Positions 1 through 9,592 of a DNA stretch of 64,000 nt are shown here, piece after piece. A program made the position numbers and the translations under genes. The stretch lies in assembly GCF_016593255.1 (NCBI RefSeq), contig NZ_AP023212.1, positions 1,900,001-1,964,000 of the forward strand. The letters run 5' to 3'. Each line of letters begins with the position of its first letter. Position 1 is the first letter of the stretch. The DNA is from Hydrogenimonas urashimensis. Its GTDB lineage: Bacteria; Campylobacterota; Campylobacteria; Campylobacterales; Hydrogenimonadaceae. Below the pieces are notes generated by a model that was given only the letters and a program-made list of their open reading frames with translations, searched no databases and was not told where the DNA came from.

Positions 1-87
1 GTTTCTTTTTAAATGACACTTTCTTAAAAAACATCTGCTTATCCGCAATCAGAAATAAAATCCACTACTTCTGCAAATATACGCTTT

Positions 88-110
88 TATAATTTAATTC
101 CCGGTACAAT
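88..110 (+). promoter_or_regulatory. candidate -10 elements for the moxR-bat operon
   Basis: A perfect TATAAT lies at 88-93 and a TACAAT at 105-110, inside an AT-rich leader (1-134) that holds no gene. Neither has a convincing -35 box, which is normal for the housekeeping sigma factor of Campylobacterota. The GGAG at 126-129 is the ribosome binding site of the ATG at 135. It overlaps a GTG at 129 that would otherwise extend the reading frame, so ATG 135 is preferred. Confidence 0.5.
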
Positions 111-134
111 TTACTATTATTACGTGGAGTGCTT

Positions 135-1082
135 ATGGGACAGATTATAGAAAAAATCAGAAATGAGATCAAAAAAGTTGTTGTTGGGCAGGACAAAATG
201 ATCGACGGCCTTTTGATCGGTTTGGCATGTGACGGGCATATTTTGTTGGAGGGTGTACCGGGGTTGGCAAAAACGACGACGGTCAATGCCCTATCCAAGG
301 CTTTGGGACTTAAGTTCAAACGGGTGCAGTTCACACCGGACCTTTTGCCAAGTGACATTATCGGGGCAGAGATATACGATCCCAAGAACAACAGTTTCAA
401 AATAAAACAGGGACCGGTCTTTACAAATCTCCTGTTGGCGGATGAAATCAACCGGGCTCCGGCGAAAGTGCAATCGGCACTGCTGGAGGTGATGCAGGAG
501 AGACAGGTAACGATTGGTGAAGAGAGTTTCAAGATCGATCTTCCTTTTCTGGTTATGGCGACGCAAAACCCTGTGGAGCAGGAGGGCGCCTACAACCTTC
601 CCGAAGCTCAGCTTGACCGTTTCATGATGAAACTGGTGATCGGCTACAATACGCCGGAGGAGGAGTTGGAGATTGCCAGACGGGTGGCGAACGATGCATT
701 GGGCCAGATCGAAGAGGTGGCTTCGAAAGAGGATATTTTCAGAATCAAAGAGGAAGTGAAGAAGATCCACATTGACGAAGAGGTGGAAAAGTATATTGTC
801 GATTTGATATTCGCGACCCGGGAACCGGAAAAGTACAATCTCGAATCGATCGAAAAATGGATTATGTATGGAGCGAGTCCCCGGGCATCGATCGACCTTT
901 ACAAAGCGAGCCGTGCCCAGGCTTATCTGCGGGGGAAAGATTTTGTCTCTCCGGTCGATATCGCCTATGTTGCCAAAGATATTCTGCGCCATCGCATTAT
1001 TCTCAGCTATGAAGCGGAGGCGGAAGAGATAAGCAGCGATCTGGTGATCGACAAAGTGCTTGAAACCGTTGCGATTCCCTAA
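135..1082 (+). CDS. moxR: MoxR family AAA+ ATPase
   Basis: A cytoplasmic AAA+ ATPase of 315 residues, probably a chaperone that acts with the von Willebrand factor A (VWA) proteins encoded downstream. The Walker A motif GVPGLAKT is at residues 40-47, Walker B LLADEINR at 99-106, the sensor-1 segment ATQNP near 142 and the sensor-2 Arg in GASPRAS near 250. Length and spacing fit the MoxR family. The start ATG has GGAG six bases upstream. It is the first gene of a tight run (DUF58, membrane protein, two VWA proteins, BatD), the classical Bat/MoxR arrangement. Family knowledge links such ATPases to maturation of metalloenzymes or envelope stress tolerance; the client here is not visible. Confidence 0.95.
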   Translation: MGQIIEKIRNEIKKVVVGQDKMIDGLLIGLACDGHILLEGVPGLAKTTTVNALSKALGLKFKRVQFTPDLLPSDIIGAEIYDPKNNSFKIKQGPVFTNLLLADEINRAPAKVQSALLEVMQERQVTIGEESFKIDLPFLVMATQNPVEQEGAYNLPEAQLDRFMMKLVIGYNTPEEELEIARRVANDALGQIEEVASKEDIFRIKEEVKKIHIDEEVEKYIVDLIFATREPEKYNLESIEKWIMYGASPRASIDLYKASRAQAYLRGKDFVSPVDIAYVAKDILRHRIILSYEAEAEEISSDLVIDKVLETVAIP

Positions 1083-1091
1083 AGGTTTTCG

Positions 1092-1928
1092 GTGAACAAA
1101 CGGCTCAAAACCCTTTTGATAAAAACAAAGCGCCAGGTTTTTTCCGAAATGATCGGGAACAACCCTTCTCTTTTTCATGGGGAGGGGTACGACTTCAGTG
1201 AGCTTCGCGAGTATCAGGTCGGCGACGATATTCGTAAAATCGACTGGACTATCACGGCGAAGCTTCAAAAACCCTACGTCAAACTCTTTCATGAAGAGAG
1301 AGAACTCCACATTGTGGCAGCCTGTATGATGGGGGGCAGTCTCTTTTTCGGAACCCATAGGATCAAGCAGGAAGTGGTGGCAGAAGTAGCGGCGATACTG
1401 GGTTACTCTGCAATCAAAAATTCGGATCTGTTTACCGGGGCGATCGTATCGCAGTCGGGAGAGATGGTCGAGAGGGCTACGAAACGGATATTCGGCGTCA
1501 ATCGGTTTGTAGAGTCAATCGATGGCATGAAGGTTCTCGGGCAGAGCACCGATTACGTGAAAGGGCCTCGTCGGCTTTTCAAGCGTATCAAGCGGCGGAG
1601 TGTTCTTTTTCTGATCGGGGATTTTCTATCCGCCGTGGATTTGGGGCTTTTGAGCAAACGGCACGAAGTGATCGCCGTCATTGTCCGGGACCGTTTCGAG
1701 GAGCATCCCAAGCCTCTCGGGCAGGTGCATCTGGTCGATCCGGAGACGGGAGCGACACTGCAGACCCACTTCGGTGAAAAGAGTGTGGACCGTTACCGTG
1801 CCCAGATTCTCGCCAGTGACAAAGCGCTCTATCACCATTTGCATAAACATCGTATCCGGTTCGTCAAAATCTATACCGACGAGGATCCTTTCGGCAAACT
1901 CGTCCGACTTTTCGGAGGTCGGATGTGA
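1092..1928 (+). CDS. DUF58 domain protein of the Bat operon
   Basis: A 278-residue DUF58 protein. It has the family signature near residues 27-70 (GYDFSELREYQVGDDIRKID followed by W and a basic stretch). DUF58 proteins adopt a VWA-like fold and accompany MoxR ATPases, probably as adaptor between the ATPase and membrane VWA partners. No membrane segment is seen, unlike longer DUF58 proteins with two N-terminal helices. The start is GTG at 1092, preceded by AAAGG and nine bases after the moxR stop. The 3' end overlaps the next gene by four bases, so translation is probably coupled. Confidence 0.92.
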   Translation: MNKRLKTLLIKTKRQVFSEMIGNNPSLFHGEGYDFSELREYQVGDDIRKIDWTITAKLQKPYVKLFHEERELHIVAACMMGGSLFFGTHRIKQEVVAEVAAILGYSAIKNSDLFTGAIVSQSGEMVERATKRIFGVNRFVESIDGMKVLGQSTDYVKGPRRLFKRIKRRSVLFLIGDFLSAVDLGLLSKRHEVIAVIVRDRFEEHPKPLGQVHLVDPETGATLQTHFGEKSVDRYRAQILASDKALYHHLHKHRIRFVKIYTDEDPFGKLVRLFGGRM

Positions 1929-2326
1929 ATCCCAAAGATTTGCCTATTCACGATATAAAGCCTTTACTGCCCATTCCCGATATTTCGATTTATCTTTTTG
2001 GCGGGTTGGTGATTGTCGGGCTTTTGGTGCTTGCAACCGTACTCTTTTTCGCATGGCGGTGGTGGCAAAACCACAGAAGGATCGATCCCAGGATCGGTTG
2101 GTTGGAGCAGTTGGATCGAATCGATTACACCGATCCCAAAAAGGCGGCATATATAATGACAAAATATGGACGCCTTCTTGCCGAAGACAAGCGGCGCAAG
2201 GAGATTTTGGAGCAGTTGATTCCCCGTCTTGAACGATACAAATACAAAAAAACGGTACCGCCTCTGGATGAGGAGACGAAACGGTTCATGAAACTCTTTA
2301 TCGAGATGTCGCACGATGCACTTTGA
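1925..2326 (+). CDS. small single-span membrane protein of the Bat operon (DUF4381-like)
   Basis: A 133-residue protein with a short N-terminal segment, one strong transmembrane helix at about residues 19-42 and a charged cytoplasmic tail containing RYKYKK and a terminal helix. In this operon position other bacteria carry a DUF4381/BatX-type protein with the same design; similarity is by layout, so the family name is tentative. The GTG start lies within the stop region of the DUF58 gene, and the end overlaps the next ATG by eleven bases. It probably tethers or assembles the VWA proteins at the membrane. Confidence 0.75.
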   Translation: MNPKDLPIHDIKPLLPIPDISIYLFGGLVIVGLLVLATVLFFAWRWWQNHRRIDPRIGWLEQLDRIDYTDPKKAAYIMTKYGRLLAEDKRRKEILEQLIPRLERYKYKKTVPPLDEETKRFMKLFIEMSHDAL

Positions 2327-3224
2327 GCATTCATGGGTCTTTCTTTTCATTCCGCTTTTTCTCTTTTGTGAACGCAAATGCCCGTTGCGGCTGGAGCTTC
2401 TCTTCTTTCCCCACATCGGGCGCATCACGAAAAGTCTCCGAAGCGCCTCTTTGATGCAGGCGTTCAAATGGATGGCGTGGGGCGGCACAATTCTTGCCCT
2501 CGCATCGCCTGTGACGACAAAGGAATTCCATCCCTCCCATGCGATGGGACGGGACATGGTTCTTGTGATTGATGCGAGCCGTTCGATGGACGAGCCTTTT
2601 TCGATTGTGCAAAAAGAGAACAAGTTCGAAACGGTAAAGCGGGTGGTGAAAAGCTTCATCGAACAACGTAAAAACGACAGGCTCGGGTTGATTATATTTG
2701 GTGAGTATGCCTACGTGGCTTCGCCAGTCACTTTCGATCATGGTGTTCTCTCGGCGATGATTCCCTATCTGGAAGTGGGAATGGCAGGGGAGCGTACGGC
2801 AATCTACGATGCCATCGCCATGGCGGCGAAACTGCTGAAACACTCCGAAGCGAAAAGCAAAGTGGCCATCTTGCTGACCGATGGCAGGAATACCGCCGGG
2901 AGAATTCCTCTGCAGGTGGCCGAAAAGATGCTGCAGCAATACCATATCAAACTCTACACGATCGGTGTGGGAGGTATGCGCGAATACGATCCGGCGATTC
3001 TCAAGGCATTGGCGAAAAGCACGGGTGGAACTTTCTTTTCGGCATCCGATCCGAAAATGCTCGAAGAGGTGTATAGAAAAATCGATACTCTGGAACCTTC
3101 CAAAGTGGAAAAAGAACCGGTCGTCGAGACTACCTACCTCTACAGCTATCCCCTTTTCGTGGCGGCCATGTCCCTTCTTGCCTATCTTTTTTTGCTCAAT
3201 CGCGGCGAGGTGGCCCGAGGATGA
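2316..3224 (+). CDS. batA: VWA domain membrane protein, BatA-like
   Basis: A 302-residue protein with an N-terminal hydrophobic helix (4-19), a second at about 52-66, a VWA domain and a C-terminal helix near 278-294. The metal-ion-dependent adhesion site is intact: DASRS at 86-90 (DxSxS) and a TDGRN loop about 100 residues later. BatA proteins sit in the inner membrane with the VWA domain probably in the periplasm and are thought to form complexes with BatB and MoxR. The start overlaps the upstream gene by eleven bases and the stop overlaps the next ATG (ATGA), indicating one co-translated complex. Confidence 0.9.
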   Translation: MHFEHSWVFLFIPLFLFCERKCPLRLELLFFPHIGRITKSLRSASLMQAFKWMAWGGTILALASPVTTKEFHPSHAMGRDMVLVIDASRSMDEPFSIVQKENKFETVKRVVKSFIEQRKNDRLGLIIFGEYAYVASPVTFDHGVLSAMIPYLEVGMAGERTAIYDAIAMAAKLLKHSEAKSKVAILLTDGRNTAGRIPLQVAEKMLQQYHIKLYTIGVGGMREYDPAILKALAKSTGGTFFSASDPKMLEEVYRKIDTLEPSKVEKEPVVETTYLYSYPLFVAAMSLLAYLFLLNRGEVARG

Positions 3225-4858
3225 AGTTTCTCTTTCCCGAATTTATCTATCTGATGCTTGTGCCCGCCGGGATTCTTTTTTATCTGATTTCGACCAACAA
3301 AGATGTGGTGGAGCGCATCTTCGATGAAAAGACGCTGCAGAGGCTGCGAATCAGCGGGGATTCGCTAGGGCGTGCCGGACACAATACGCTGATGTTTTTT
3401 GCCTTTTTCATGATGACGCTGGCATTGGCGCGACCCGTCATAGACCAGGGAAAAGAGCGGGTGGAAGGCCATGGCATCGATCTGGTGATCGCACTTGATC
3501 TCTCACAGTCGATGCGGGCAGCCGATTTCTATCCGAACCGGTTTCTTTTCGCAAGGCAGAAACTGGAGGATGTTCTGCCGAGAATGCCTGCCGGACGCAT
3601 TGGAATCGTCGGGTTTACATCCGCCTCCTTCATTATCACGCCTCTAACGAGCGATCGTGACACAGTGCGGTTTCTTTTGAAAAGAGTCTCGCCGGATTCT
3701 GTGACGGTACAGGGAACGGACCTCTCCGCCGCATTGAAAGGGGCGGCCAGGCTTTTGCAAAAAAGGCCGAACAAAACGGTGCTGCTGGTGACCGACGGAG
3801 GGGACGAAGAAGATATATCGACGCTCGTGAAGATTGCAAAAGAGAATGGGATGCGTGTGATGGTGTGGATGATGGCGTCGCGGCAGGGGGCACCTGTTCC
3901 GGTTGATGGTAACGGCTCTGTCATGAAACGAAATGGAGAAATTGTCATCAGTCGTGCCAACGTGGATCTTGCGCGGCTTGCGGAATCGACCGGGGGGATT
4001 TATGTGGAAGCGACGCTTTCGCAGGAGGATGAAAAGCGCGTGGGAGCCTTTCTGCAACGGTTGAGCCGGGAAGGGGAAACCTATGAAAAAACGGTGGAGA
4101 AACGCATTGAGCTCTTTTACTATCCTCTGGCACTCGCACTGCTGGGGCTTCCCTTCGCCTTCTACTCCATCGGAACAGGACGCGGGACCTTCGCATTGTT
4201 GCTTCTGGTACCGCTGATGACTTTTTCGCAGAAGATGGAAGCGGGTGTACTCGATTTTATGCTGATCGACAAAGGGGAAAAAGCGTATTGGGAGGGTGAC
4301 TTCAAAAAAAGTACGAAAGCGTTTGAAGAGCTTGTCATGCATACTCCCAAAAGTGAAATCTGGTTTGATCTTGGAAACAGCTACTACCGAAGCGGCAGAT
4401 ACAAAATGGCGTGCAGCGCCTACGAGAAGGTCGTCACACCCGACATGAAGGTGGAGCAGGCCAAACTCTACAATCTGGGCAACTGCTACGTTAAGCTTGG
4501 AGAACTTCAAAAAGCGGCTGAGCTCTACCGCAAAGCGCTCGCCCTGGGAGAGGATGCCGATGCGCGATACAATCTGGAAATGGTGATGAAGGCCCTCAAA
4601 GAGATGAAAAGGAAAAAATCGGGATCGAACGCGAAGAGTCGTAAAAAAGGCAGAGAGAAGAACAAGCGCTCCTCTTCCGCGTCCGTTTCACAGGATGGGG
4701 GGAAACGTGGCGCAAAGAGCTCTAAACGGAGCGATCAGCGGAAACTGAGCCTCGCAGAGGAAAAAAAGTGGATGCGTCTGATAGAGAAACAGCCGATGAA
4801 ACCGAAACTCTATCCGTTGATACCGCCACGGAAGGGAACCGAAATTGAACCCTGGTAG
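3221..4858 (+). CDS. batB: VWA plus TPR membrane protein, BatB-BatC fusion
   Basis: A 545-residue protein with two N-terminal membrane helices (7-23 and 55-70), a VWA domain with DLSQS at 93-97, two more helices at about 300-318 and 323-338, and then three TPR-like repeats (about 352-460). It ends in a strongly basic low-complexity tail (about 465-505) and a short conserved-looking end. In Bacteroidetes and Leptospira the VWA protein (BatB) and the TPR protein (BatC) are usually separate; here they form one chain. It probably pairs with the upstream BatA-like protein in the inner membrane. ATGA overlap couples it to batA; the end overlaps the start of batD by 14 bases. Confidence 0.9.
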   Translation: MKFLFPEFIYLMLVPAGILFYLISTNKDVVERIFDEKTLQRLRISGDSLGRAGHNTLMFFAFFMMTLALARPVIDQGKERVEGHGIDLVIALDLSQSMRAADFYPNRFLFARQKLEDVLPRMPAGRIGIVGFTSASFIITPLTSDRDTVRFLLKRVSPDSVTVQGTDLSAALKGAARLLQKRPNKTVLLVTDGGDEEDISTLVKIAKENGMRVMVWMMASRQGAPVPVDGNGSVMKRNGEIVISRANVDLARLAESTGGIYVEATLSQEDEKRVGAFLQRLSREGETYEKTVEKRIELFYYPLALALLGLPFAFYSIGTGRGTFALLLLVPLMTFSQKMEAGVLDFMLIDKGEKAYWEGDFKKSTKAFEELVMHTPKSEIWFDLGNSYYRSGRYKMACSAYEKVVTPDMKVEQAKLYNLGNCYVKLGELQKAAELYRKALALGEDADARYNLEMVMKALKEMKRKKSGSNAKSRKKGREKNKRSSSASVSQDGGKRGAKSSKRSDQRKLSLAEEKKWMRLIEKQPMKPKLYPLIPPRKGTEIEPW

Positions 4859-6305
4859 AATTTTTCTTTTGCTGCTGCTGTTTTTGCCCCTGATGGGAAA
4901 GGTGGTAATCAGTGTGGACGAGAATCCGGTGATAGCGGGCGAATCGGTGGAAGTCATGATTGAGGCGGAGGGGGAGAATGTTCGTTTTCCGGAGATCCAA
5001 AAAATTGGAAACGATAGAGTCGTTTCCGAAGGCATGCAGCGGCTAGAACGCCTGGAAGGGAACCGTACGGTCGTCAAATGGGTGAAAGTGTTGGCCTTCA
5101 CTCCCCAAAAGAGCGTGACAATCCCTCCCCTGGAAGTGGAAGTGGACGGCCGAATCGAAAAGACGCAGCCCCTGAGGGTGCGGGTGAAGCCGAAAAGCAA
5201 AAGCGACGTCGACAATTTCATCATCGAGCTTATGGCAGACCGCAACGCCTCCTATGTGGGGGAGACTGTCGATGTGACGGTGCGGTTCAGGGAGAAGCGC
5301 GATGTTCCGGTCATGAATGTCGATTTCGTTCCCATCCAATACGAAAACTTCTGGGTCAAGCGGGTTGGAAAGGAGCGGCGCTATGCGCAAGGCAACTATC
5401 TCGTCCATGAAATTCACTATCTCTTCTTTCCCCAAAAAGTGGGAGATTTGACCATCGGCCCGGCGGAAGTGAAAGTGGCGATGACCAAAAAAATGCGGGA
5501 CGCTTTCGGCTTCATCGTCCGCCGTCCTCAATGGATAACGGTAAGAAGCCGCTCTTTGACACTTCATGTAGAACCTCTGCCGGAGGGAGTGACGCTCGTG
5601 GGCAGGTTCAGAATAAAGGCGGAAGTCTCCACGACGCAGACGAAAAAAGGGAGACCCGTGGAACTGACAGTACGTGTGGATGCCGAGGGAAATATCGAAG
5701 ATTTCGAGATGCCCAGACTTCAAATCGACGGAGTGACGGTTTACGAAGAGGAGCCGAAAATCGAACAGAAGTACCGTTACGGCTCTTACAGCGGTTCATG
5801 GGAAAAAAAGTATATTCTGATCGGGGAAAAATCCTTTACCATTCCTCCTTTCGAGATAGACTATTTCGATCCGAAAACCGAGGAAATCAGAACCGCAAAA
5901 ACGAAACCGATTTCGATTGAGGTGGCCGGCAGCGTGGAAAAAGAGCGGGCAAAACGTCCGAAAAAAAGTTCGGTTTTCTCAAGAGAGGAAAAGAGAATGC
6001 AATGGATCTATATGACCTGGATCGTCGCGTTTTTGCTTGGTATGGGAGTGATGTATCTGTGGATGGATTCAAAAAGAAAACGCGGAGGAACGTACCCGGG
6101 AAGCAGAGTGCAGACAGATAGCGATTCCCGGATGCTCCAGCGGCTGATGCCATATATTTCCGAATCGAAAGAGGCGGCACAGATGGCGGAAAATCTCTAT
6201 GCGTCCATGTTCGAAGGCCAGTCGGTGAAAATCGACAGGCGGGAGTTCGCGAAGCTGATGGAACGACTAAAAAAAGCAAGAAACAGGAAACAGGCAGACG
6301 GTTGA
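4845..6305 (+). CDS. batD: BatD-like membrane protein
   Basis: A 486-residue exported protein. An N-terminal signal sequence (GRIFLLLLLFLPLMGKV) is followed by beta-rich domains with the typical BatD pattern of an Ig-like fold, one transmembrane helix near 390-412 and a cytoplasmic tail. BatD is the large periplasmic partner of BatA/BatB. The start is TTG at 4845 inside the end of the BatB-C gene; it places the signal peptide directly at the N-terminus, which supports it. It is the last gene of the operon and faces tyrA. Confidence 0.88.
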   Translation: MNPGRIFLLLLLFLPLMGKVVISVDENPVIAGESVEVMIEAEGENVRFPEIQKIGNDRVVSEGMQRLERLEGNRTVVKWVKVLAFTPQKSVTIPPLEVEVDGRIEKTQPLRVRVKPKSKSDVDNFIIELMADRNASYVGETVDVTVRFREKRDVPVMNVDFVPIQYENFWVKRVGKERRYAQGNYLVHEIHYLFFPQKVGDLTIGPAEVKVAMTKKMRDAFGFIVRRPQWITVRSRSLTLHVEPLPEGVTLVGRFRIKAEVSTTQTKKGRPVELTVRVDAEGNIEDFEMPRLQIDGVTVYEEEPKIEQKYRYGSYSGSWEKKYILIGEKSFTIPPFEIDYFDPKTEEIRTAKTKPISIEVAGSVEKERAKRPKKSSVFSREEKRMQWIYMTWIVAFLLGMGVMYLWMDSKRKRGGTYPGSRVQTDSDSRMLQRLMPYISESKEAAQMAENLYASMFEGQSVKIDRREFAKLMERLKKARNRKQADG

Positions 6306-6316
6306 TGTCTGTTTTT
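6295..6316 (+). terminator. weak candidate terminator after batD
   Basis: CAGAC at 6295-6299 can pair with GTCTG at 6307-6311, followed by a run of T to 6316. The batD stop codon sits in the loop. The stem is only five base pairs, so this is a tentative call; the rest of the 61-base gap to tyrA shows nothing else. Confidence 0.35.
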
Positions 6317-6366
6317 GAAAGGATGTTTGAGAGGCCTGTGAAAGTATGTTGACCGAAGATTGACGA

Positions 6367-7194
6367 CTAAAGAATGTCGTGCAGCCGGTTGGCCTCCTCC
6401 ATCCATCGGCGAAGATGTTCCCATTTTTCACCATTGATAAGAGCGCGGCAGACGCGCAGCTCCTCTTCAAAATGGTCCATCGCTTCCAGCAGATTGTCGC
6501 GGTTCTGTTTGAAAATCTCTTCCCACATGATGGGTGAACTCTTTGCAAGCCTGCTCATGTCCCGGAAACCGCCCGCTGCGAGAATCAGAATGTTGTTAGC
6601 ATCCTCCTGCGCCATGACGGCATTGGCGAGGGCGTAACTGATGGCATGGGGAAGATGGCTGATATAGGCGGCATGACGGTCATGTTCGTGCGCATCCATC
6701 GTGACGATTTTCATGCCGATTGCTTCAAAGAGCGCTTTGGCTGTCTCCTGCTGAAGGGTACCGCTTTTATCGATGTCGCACAATACGACAATCTTATCCC
6801 TGTAAAGATTGGCAACGGCGGCGGATGGCCCGAACTTTTCCGTCCCTGTCATCGGATGGGCAGGAACGACATTTTTCCTGATTTCCGCCGGAATATTCTC
6901 GACGATTTTGGCTTTGGTACTTCCGAGATCGACAATGGTACAGCGCGGAGAGACATCGGTCATCTTCTTTAAAGATGCAATGATCCCCTCCACGGGAATT
7001 GCCAGAAAGATCACATCGCTGCGTTTGAGCTCCTCCCAGGAGACGATCGCATCAACAAGGCGGAGTCTGAGCGCTTCGTTGCAATGATCGGGATTGTGAT
7101 CGAATCCGATCACCTTTTCCACCTGGGGAACGCTTCTGAGGGCCAATCCGAGTGATCCGCCCATAAGCCCCAGTCCGACGATTCCGACAACCAT
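6367..7194 (-). CDS. tyrA: prephenate dehydrogenase
   Basis: A 275-residue NAD(P)-dependent dehydrogenase that converts prephenate to 4-hydroxyphenylpyruvate for tyrosine synthesis. It opens with a Rossmann motif (GIVGLGLMGGSLG, residues 4-16). The ACT and chorismate mutase domains of some TyrA proteins are absent, so it is a monofunctional enzyme. The start chosen is the ATG at 7194, with GGAGAG six bases upstream and the Rossmann strand immediately after it. An ATG 16 codons further upstream gives an unconserved extension across the probable promoter. It is transcribed convergently with batD and divergently from bamA. Confidence 0.93.
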   Translation of the reverse strand: MVVGIVGLGLMGGSLGLALRSVPQVEKVIGFDHNPDHCNEALRLRLVDAIVSWEELKRSDVIFLAIPVEGIIASLKKMTDVSPRCTIVDLGSTKAKIVENIPAEIRKNVVPAHPMTGTEKFGPSAAVANLYRDKIVVLCDIDKSGTLQQETAKALFEAIGMKIVTMDAHEHDRHAAYISHLPHAISYALANAVMAQEDANNILILAAGGFRDMSRLAKSSPIMWEEIFKQNRDNLLEAMDHFEEELRVCRALINGEKWEHLRRWMEEANRLHDIL

Positions 7195-7225
7195 GAATTC
7201 TCTCCCATCTGTGACAAAGTCCGAA

Positions 7226-7231
7226 ATTGTA
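7226..7231 (-). promoter_or_regulatory. candidate -10 of tyrA
   Basis: On the minus strand TACAAT (preceded by GTGA) lies about 32 bases upstream of the tyrA ATG. The 135-base divergent region to bamA also holds a TTATAC at about 7287-7292 that may serve bamA. Confidence 0.45.
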
Positions 7232-7329
7232 TCACAATACAAAATAAACGGCGTTTAATCGAAATGATGATAGACTTTAAGCCTTTTATACAAAAATTCG
7301 CATACAGACGCCCGACAATGAGGAAATAA

Positions 7330-9543
7330 ATGAAACGTATTTTGTCTGCCATCTTGATGACGGCGGTTTTTGCAAGTGCCCAGCAGATCAAAGAGATTCG
7401 CTTTGATGGGTTGTTGCATCTTTCTGACGATATCGCTCAGGAGATAACGGGCATCCATCCCGGCGAAACGATCGATATCGAGAAAGTGGACGAGGCGATA
7501 AAAAAACTTTTCGCCCAAGGTTATTTCAAAGATATCTGGGTTACGGAAGAGCACGGGATACTGACTTTTCATTTCAGGGAAAAACCGGTCATCTCTCAAA
7601 TCCTATTCAGCGGATACGGAGAGAACAAGCGAGACGAGCTGCTTTCTACGATTGGGCTGCACAAAGGGGATATCTACGATGAAGCCAAGATCGAAAAAGC
7701 GGAAGCACTGATCCGAAGCACCATTGAAGGGGAGGGCTTCTTCGACACGGTGGTGGAGACGGAAGTGACACCTCTTGAGACGGGAAGCGTCAAGGTGGAG
7801 TTCAAGATCAACAAAGGTGAGAACATCATCATCAAAAAACTCAATCTATGCGGTGCCGAACACCTTGAAAAAGAGGAGATCGAAAGTGTCATGGCAAACC
7901 GTGAACATGACTTTATGGGTTGGATGTGGGGATTTAATGACGGTAAGGTAAAGATCGACCAGCTCAAATACGAAGTGCCCAGGATTCGTGATCTCTATAT
8001 GCGCCACGGATATCTCGACGCCAAAGTGGAAGATCCGCTTCTGCGGGTCGACTTCGATCAGTATTCGGCGATTCTAGACTTCAAAATCGAGGAGGGGGAG
8101 GTCTATAAAGTCAAAGATGTGCAGATTGACCTGGCCAAACCGGTGATTGATCCGGTCATTCTCAAGGATACATTGAAAGTGGAACCGGGAGATACTTTCA
8201 ACATCGACGATCTGCGTCACGATATGGAGCGTATCAAGGAGTCCATTGCCAACATGGGATACGCCTACGTCCGTGTCATACCGGATTTCTCGAAGGACGA
8301 GAAGGATCATACAACGATCGTCAAGTACAAAATTTTCCCGGGAGAGAAAGTCCATATCAGAGATGTTGTTATTTCCGGCAATACGCGTACCCTCGATCGT
8401 GTCGTTCGCCGCGAAATTTTCCTGGCGCCCGGCGATCTCTACAATCTCACCGATTTGAAAGATTCAAAATCCGCTCTGATGCGGACCGGCTATTTCGAAA
8501 ATGTGGTAATTGACGAACGCCGCGTCAGTGAAAACGAGATGGATCTGGTGGTCAATGTCAAGGAGGCACAGACCGGGAATATCATGGTCGGCGGTGGTTA
8601 CAGCAGTTATGACGGTATTATCTTCAATGCTTCTGTCAATGACAGGAATGTATTCGGCAGCGGTTTGGCTGTCGGGCTCAGCACCGACCTTTCCCGACAT
8701 CGCAACAACTTCAACTTCAATATTACCAATCCGAGAATATGGGACAGCGATTACAGCGCCGGGTTCAACATCTATCACAATGAATTCGAAAGTTACGACT
8801 ATACGGAAAAAAGGTTCGGAGGTTCTGTGACTTTGGGGAGGCAGATTGCACGTTACTGGCATGCATCGGTTATGTACCAGTACTATTCCACAGAACTATC
8901 TGACATCGACCCGGATTTTCCCGACTACGATTTCTATGCCAACAACGATTTTGTAACGAGTGCCGGTACACTAAGTCTTCGTTTTAACAATACCGACGAC
9001 TATTACCTGCCACGTCATGGCATGATTTTCGGCATGAGTTCGCAGTTTGCCGGTCTCGGTGGAGATGCCGAGTACAACAAAAACTATCTGACTTTTTCCA
9101 TCTTCCAGGGAATGGAGGATTATATCAACTACGATTTGATTCTGCGTTACAAAGCCCGCGTCGGATTTTTCGGAAATGACAACAAACTCCCCATCAGTGC
9201 AAAATTCTATATGGGCGGAGTGCGAACAGTGCGCGGATATGAATCGGGTTCAATCTGTGACGAAATCAACGGATACAGGACAGGAGGCAAATATACTTTC
9301 TCCAATTCCGTGGAAGCGAGTGTCCCGCTTGTCCAAGCGGCCAAAATGCGGCTCGCCTTCTTTCTTGATTACGGGATGATCGGTGATGAGAACTTTGATG
9401 ATTACAAAAGAGCGGGAACCGGTGCGGTCATCGAGTGGTTCTCGCCGATGGGGCCCATCAGCCTGATTTTCGCCTATCCTCTGATGAGGGAGGATGGAGA
9501 CAAAATCTCCAATTTCGAATTTACAATGGGACAGCAGTTCTGA
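7330..9543 (+). CDS. bamA: outer membrane protein assembly factor BamA
   Basis: A 737-residue protein that inserts beta-barrel proteins into the outer membrane. It has a cleavable signal peptide (MKRILSAILMTAVFASAQQ), five POTRA repeats to about residue 415 and a C-terminal 16-strand barrel ending in aromatic Phe (TMGQQF), the usual barrel terminus. A VRGY segment (about 638) matches the conserved lid-lock loop of Omp85 proteins. GAGGA lies just upstream of the ATG. It is monocistronic here; the next gene is convergent 49 bases away. Confidence 0.96.
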   Translation: MKRILSAILMTAVFASAQQIKEIRFDGLLHLSDDIAQEITGIHPGETIDIEKVDEAIKKLFAQGYFKDIWVTEEHGILTFHFREKPVISQILFSGYGENKRDELLSTIGLHKGDIYDEAKIEKAEALIRSTIEGEGFFDTVVETEVTPLETGSVKVEFKINKGENIIIKKLNLCGAEHLEKEEIESVMANREHDFMGWMWGFNDGKVKIDQLKYEVPRIRDLYMRHGYLDAKVEDPLLRVDFDQYSAILDFKIEEGEVYKVKDVQIDLAKPVIDPVILKDTLKVEPGDTFNIDDLRHDMERIKESIANMGYAYVRVIPDFSKDEKDHTTIVKYKIFPGEKVHIRDVVISGNTRTLDRVVRREIFLAPGDLYNLTDLKDSKSALMRTGYFENVVIDERRVSENEMDLVVNVKEAQTGNIMVGGGYSSYDGIIFNASVNDRNVFGSGLAVGLSTDLSRHRNNFNFNITNPRIWDSDYSAGFNIYHNEFESYDYTEKRFGGSVTLGRQIARYWHASVMYQYYSTELSDIDPDFPDYDFYANNDFVTSAGTLSLRFNNTDDYYLPRHGMIFGMSSQFAGLGGDAEYNKNYLTFSIFQGMEDYINYDLILRYKARVGFFGNDNKLPISAKFYMGGVRTVRGYESGSICDEINGYRTGGKYTFSNSVEASVPLVQAAKMRLAFFLDYGMIGDENFDDYKRAGTGAVIEWFSPMGPISLIFAYPLMREDGDKISNFEFTMGQQF

Positions 9544-9592
9544 CGGACGTATAAAACGACCTGTTGCCGAAGAGTAAAAAGAGAGGTGGGGC

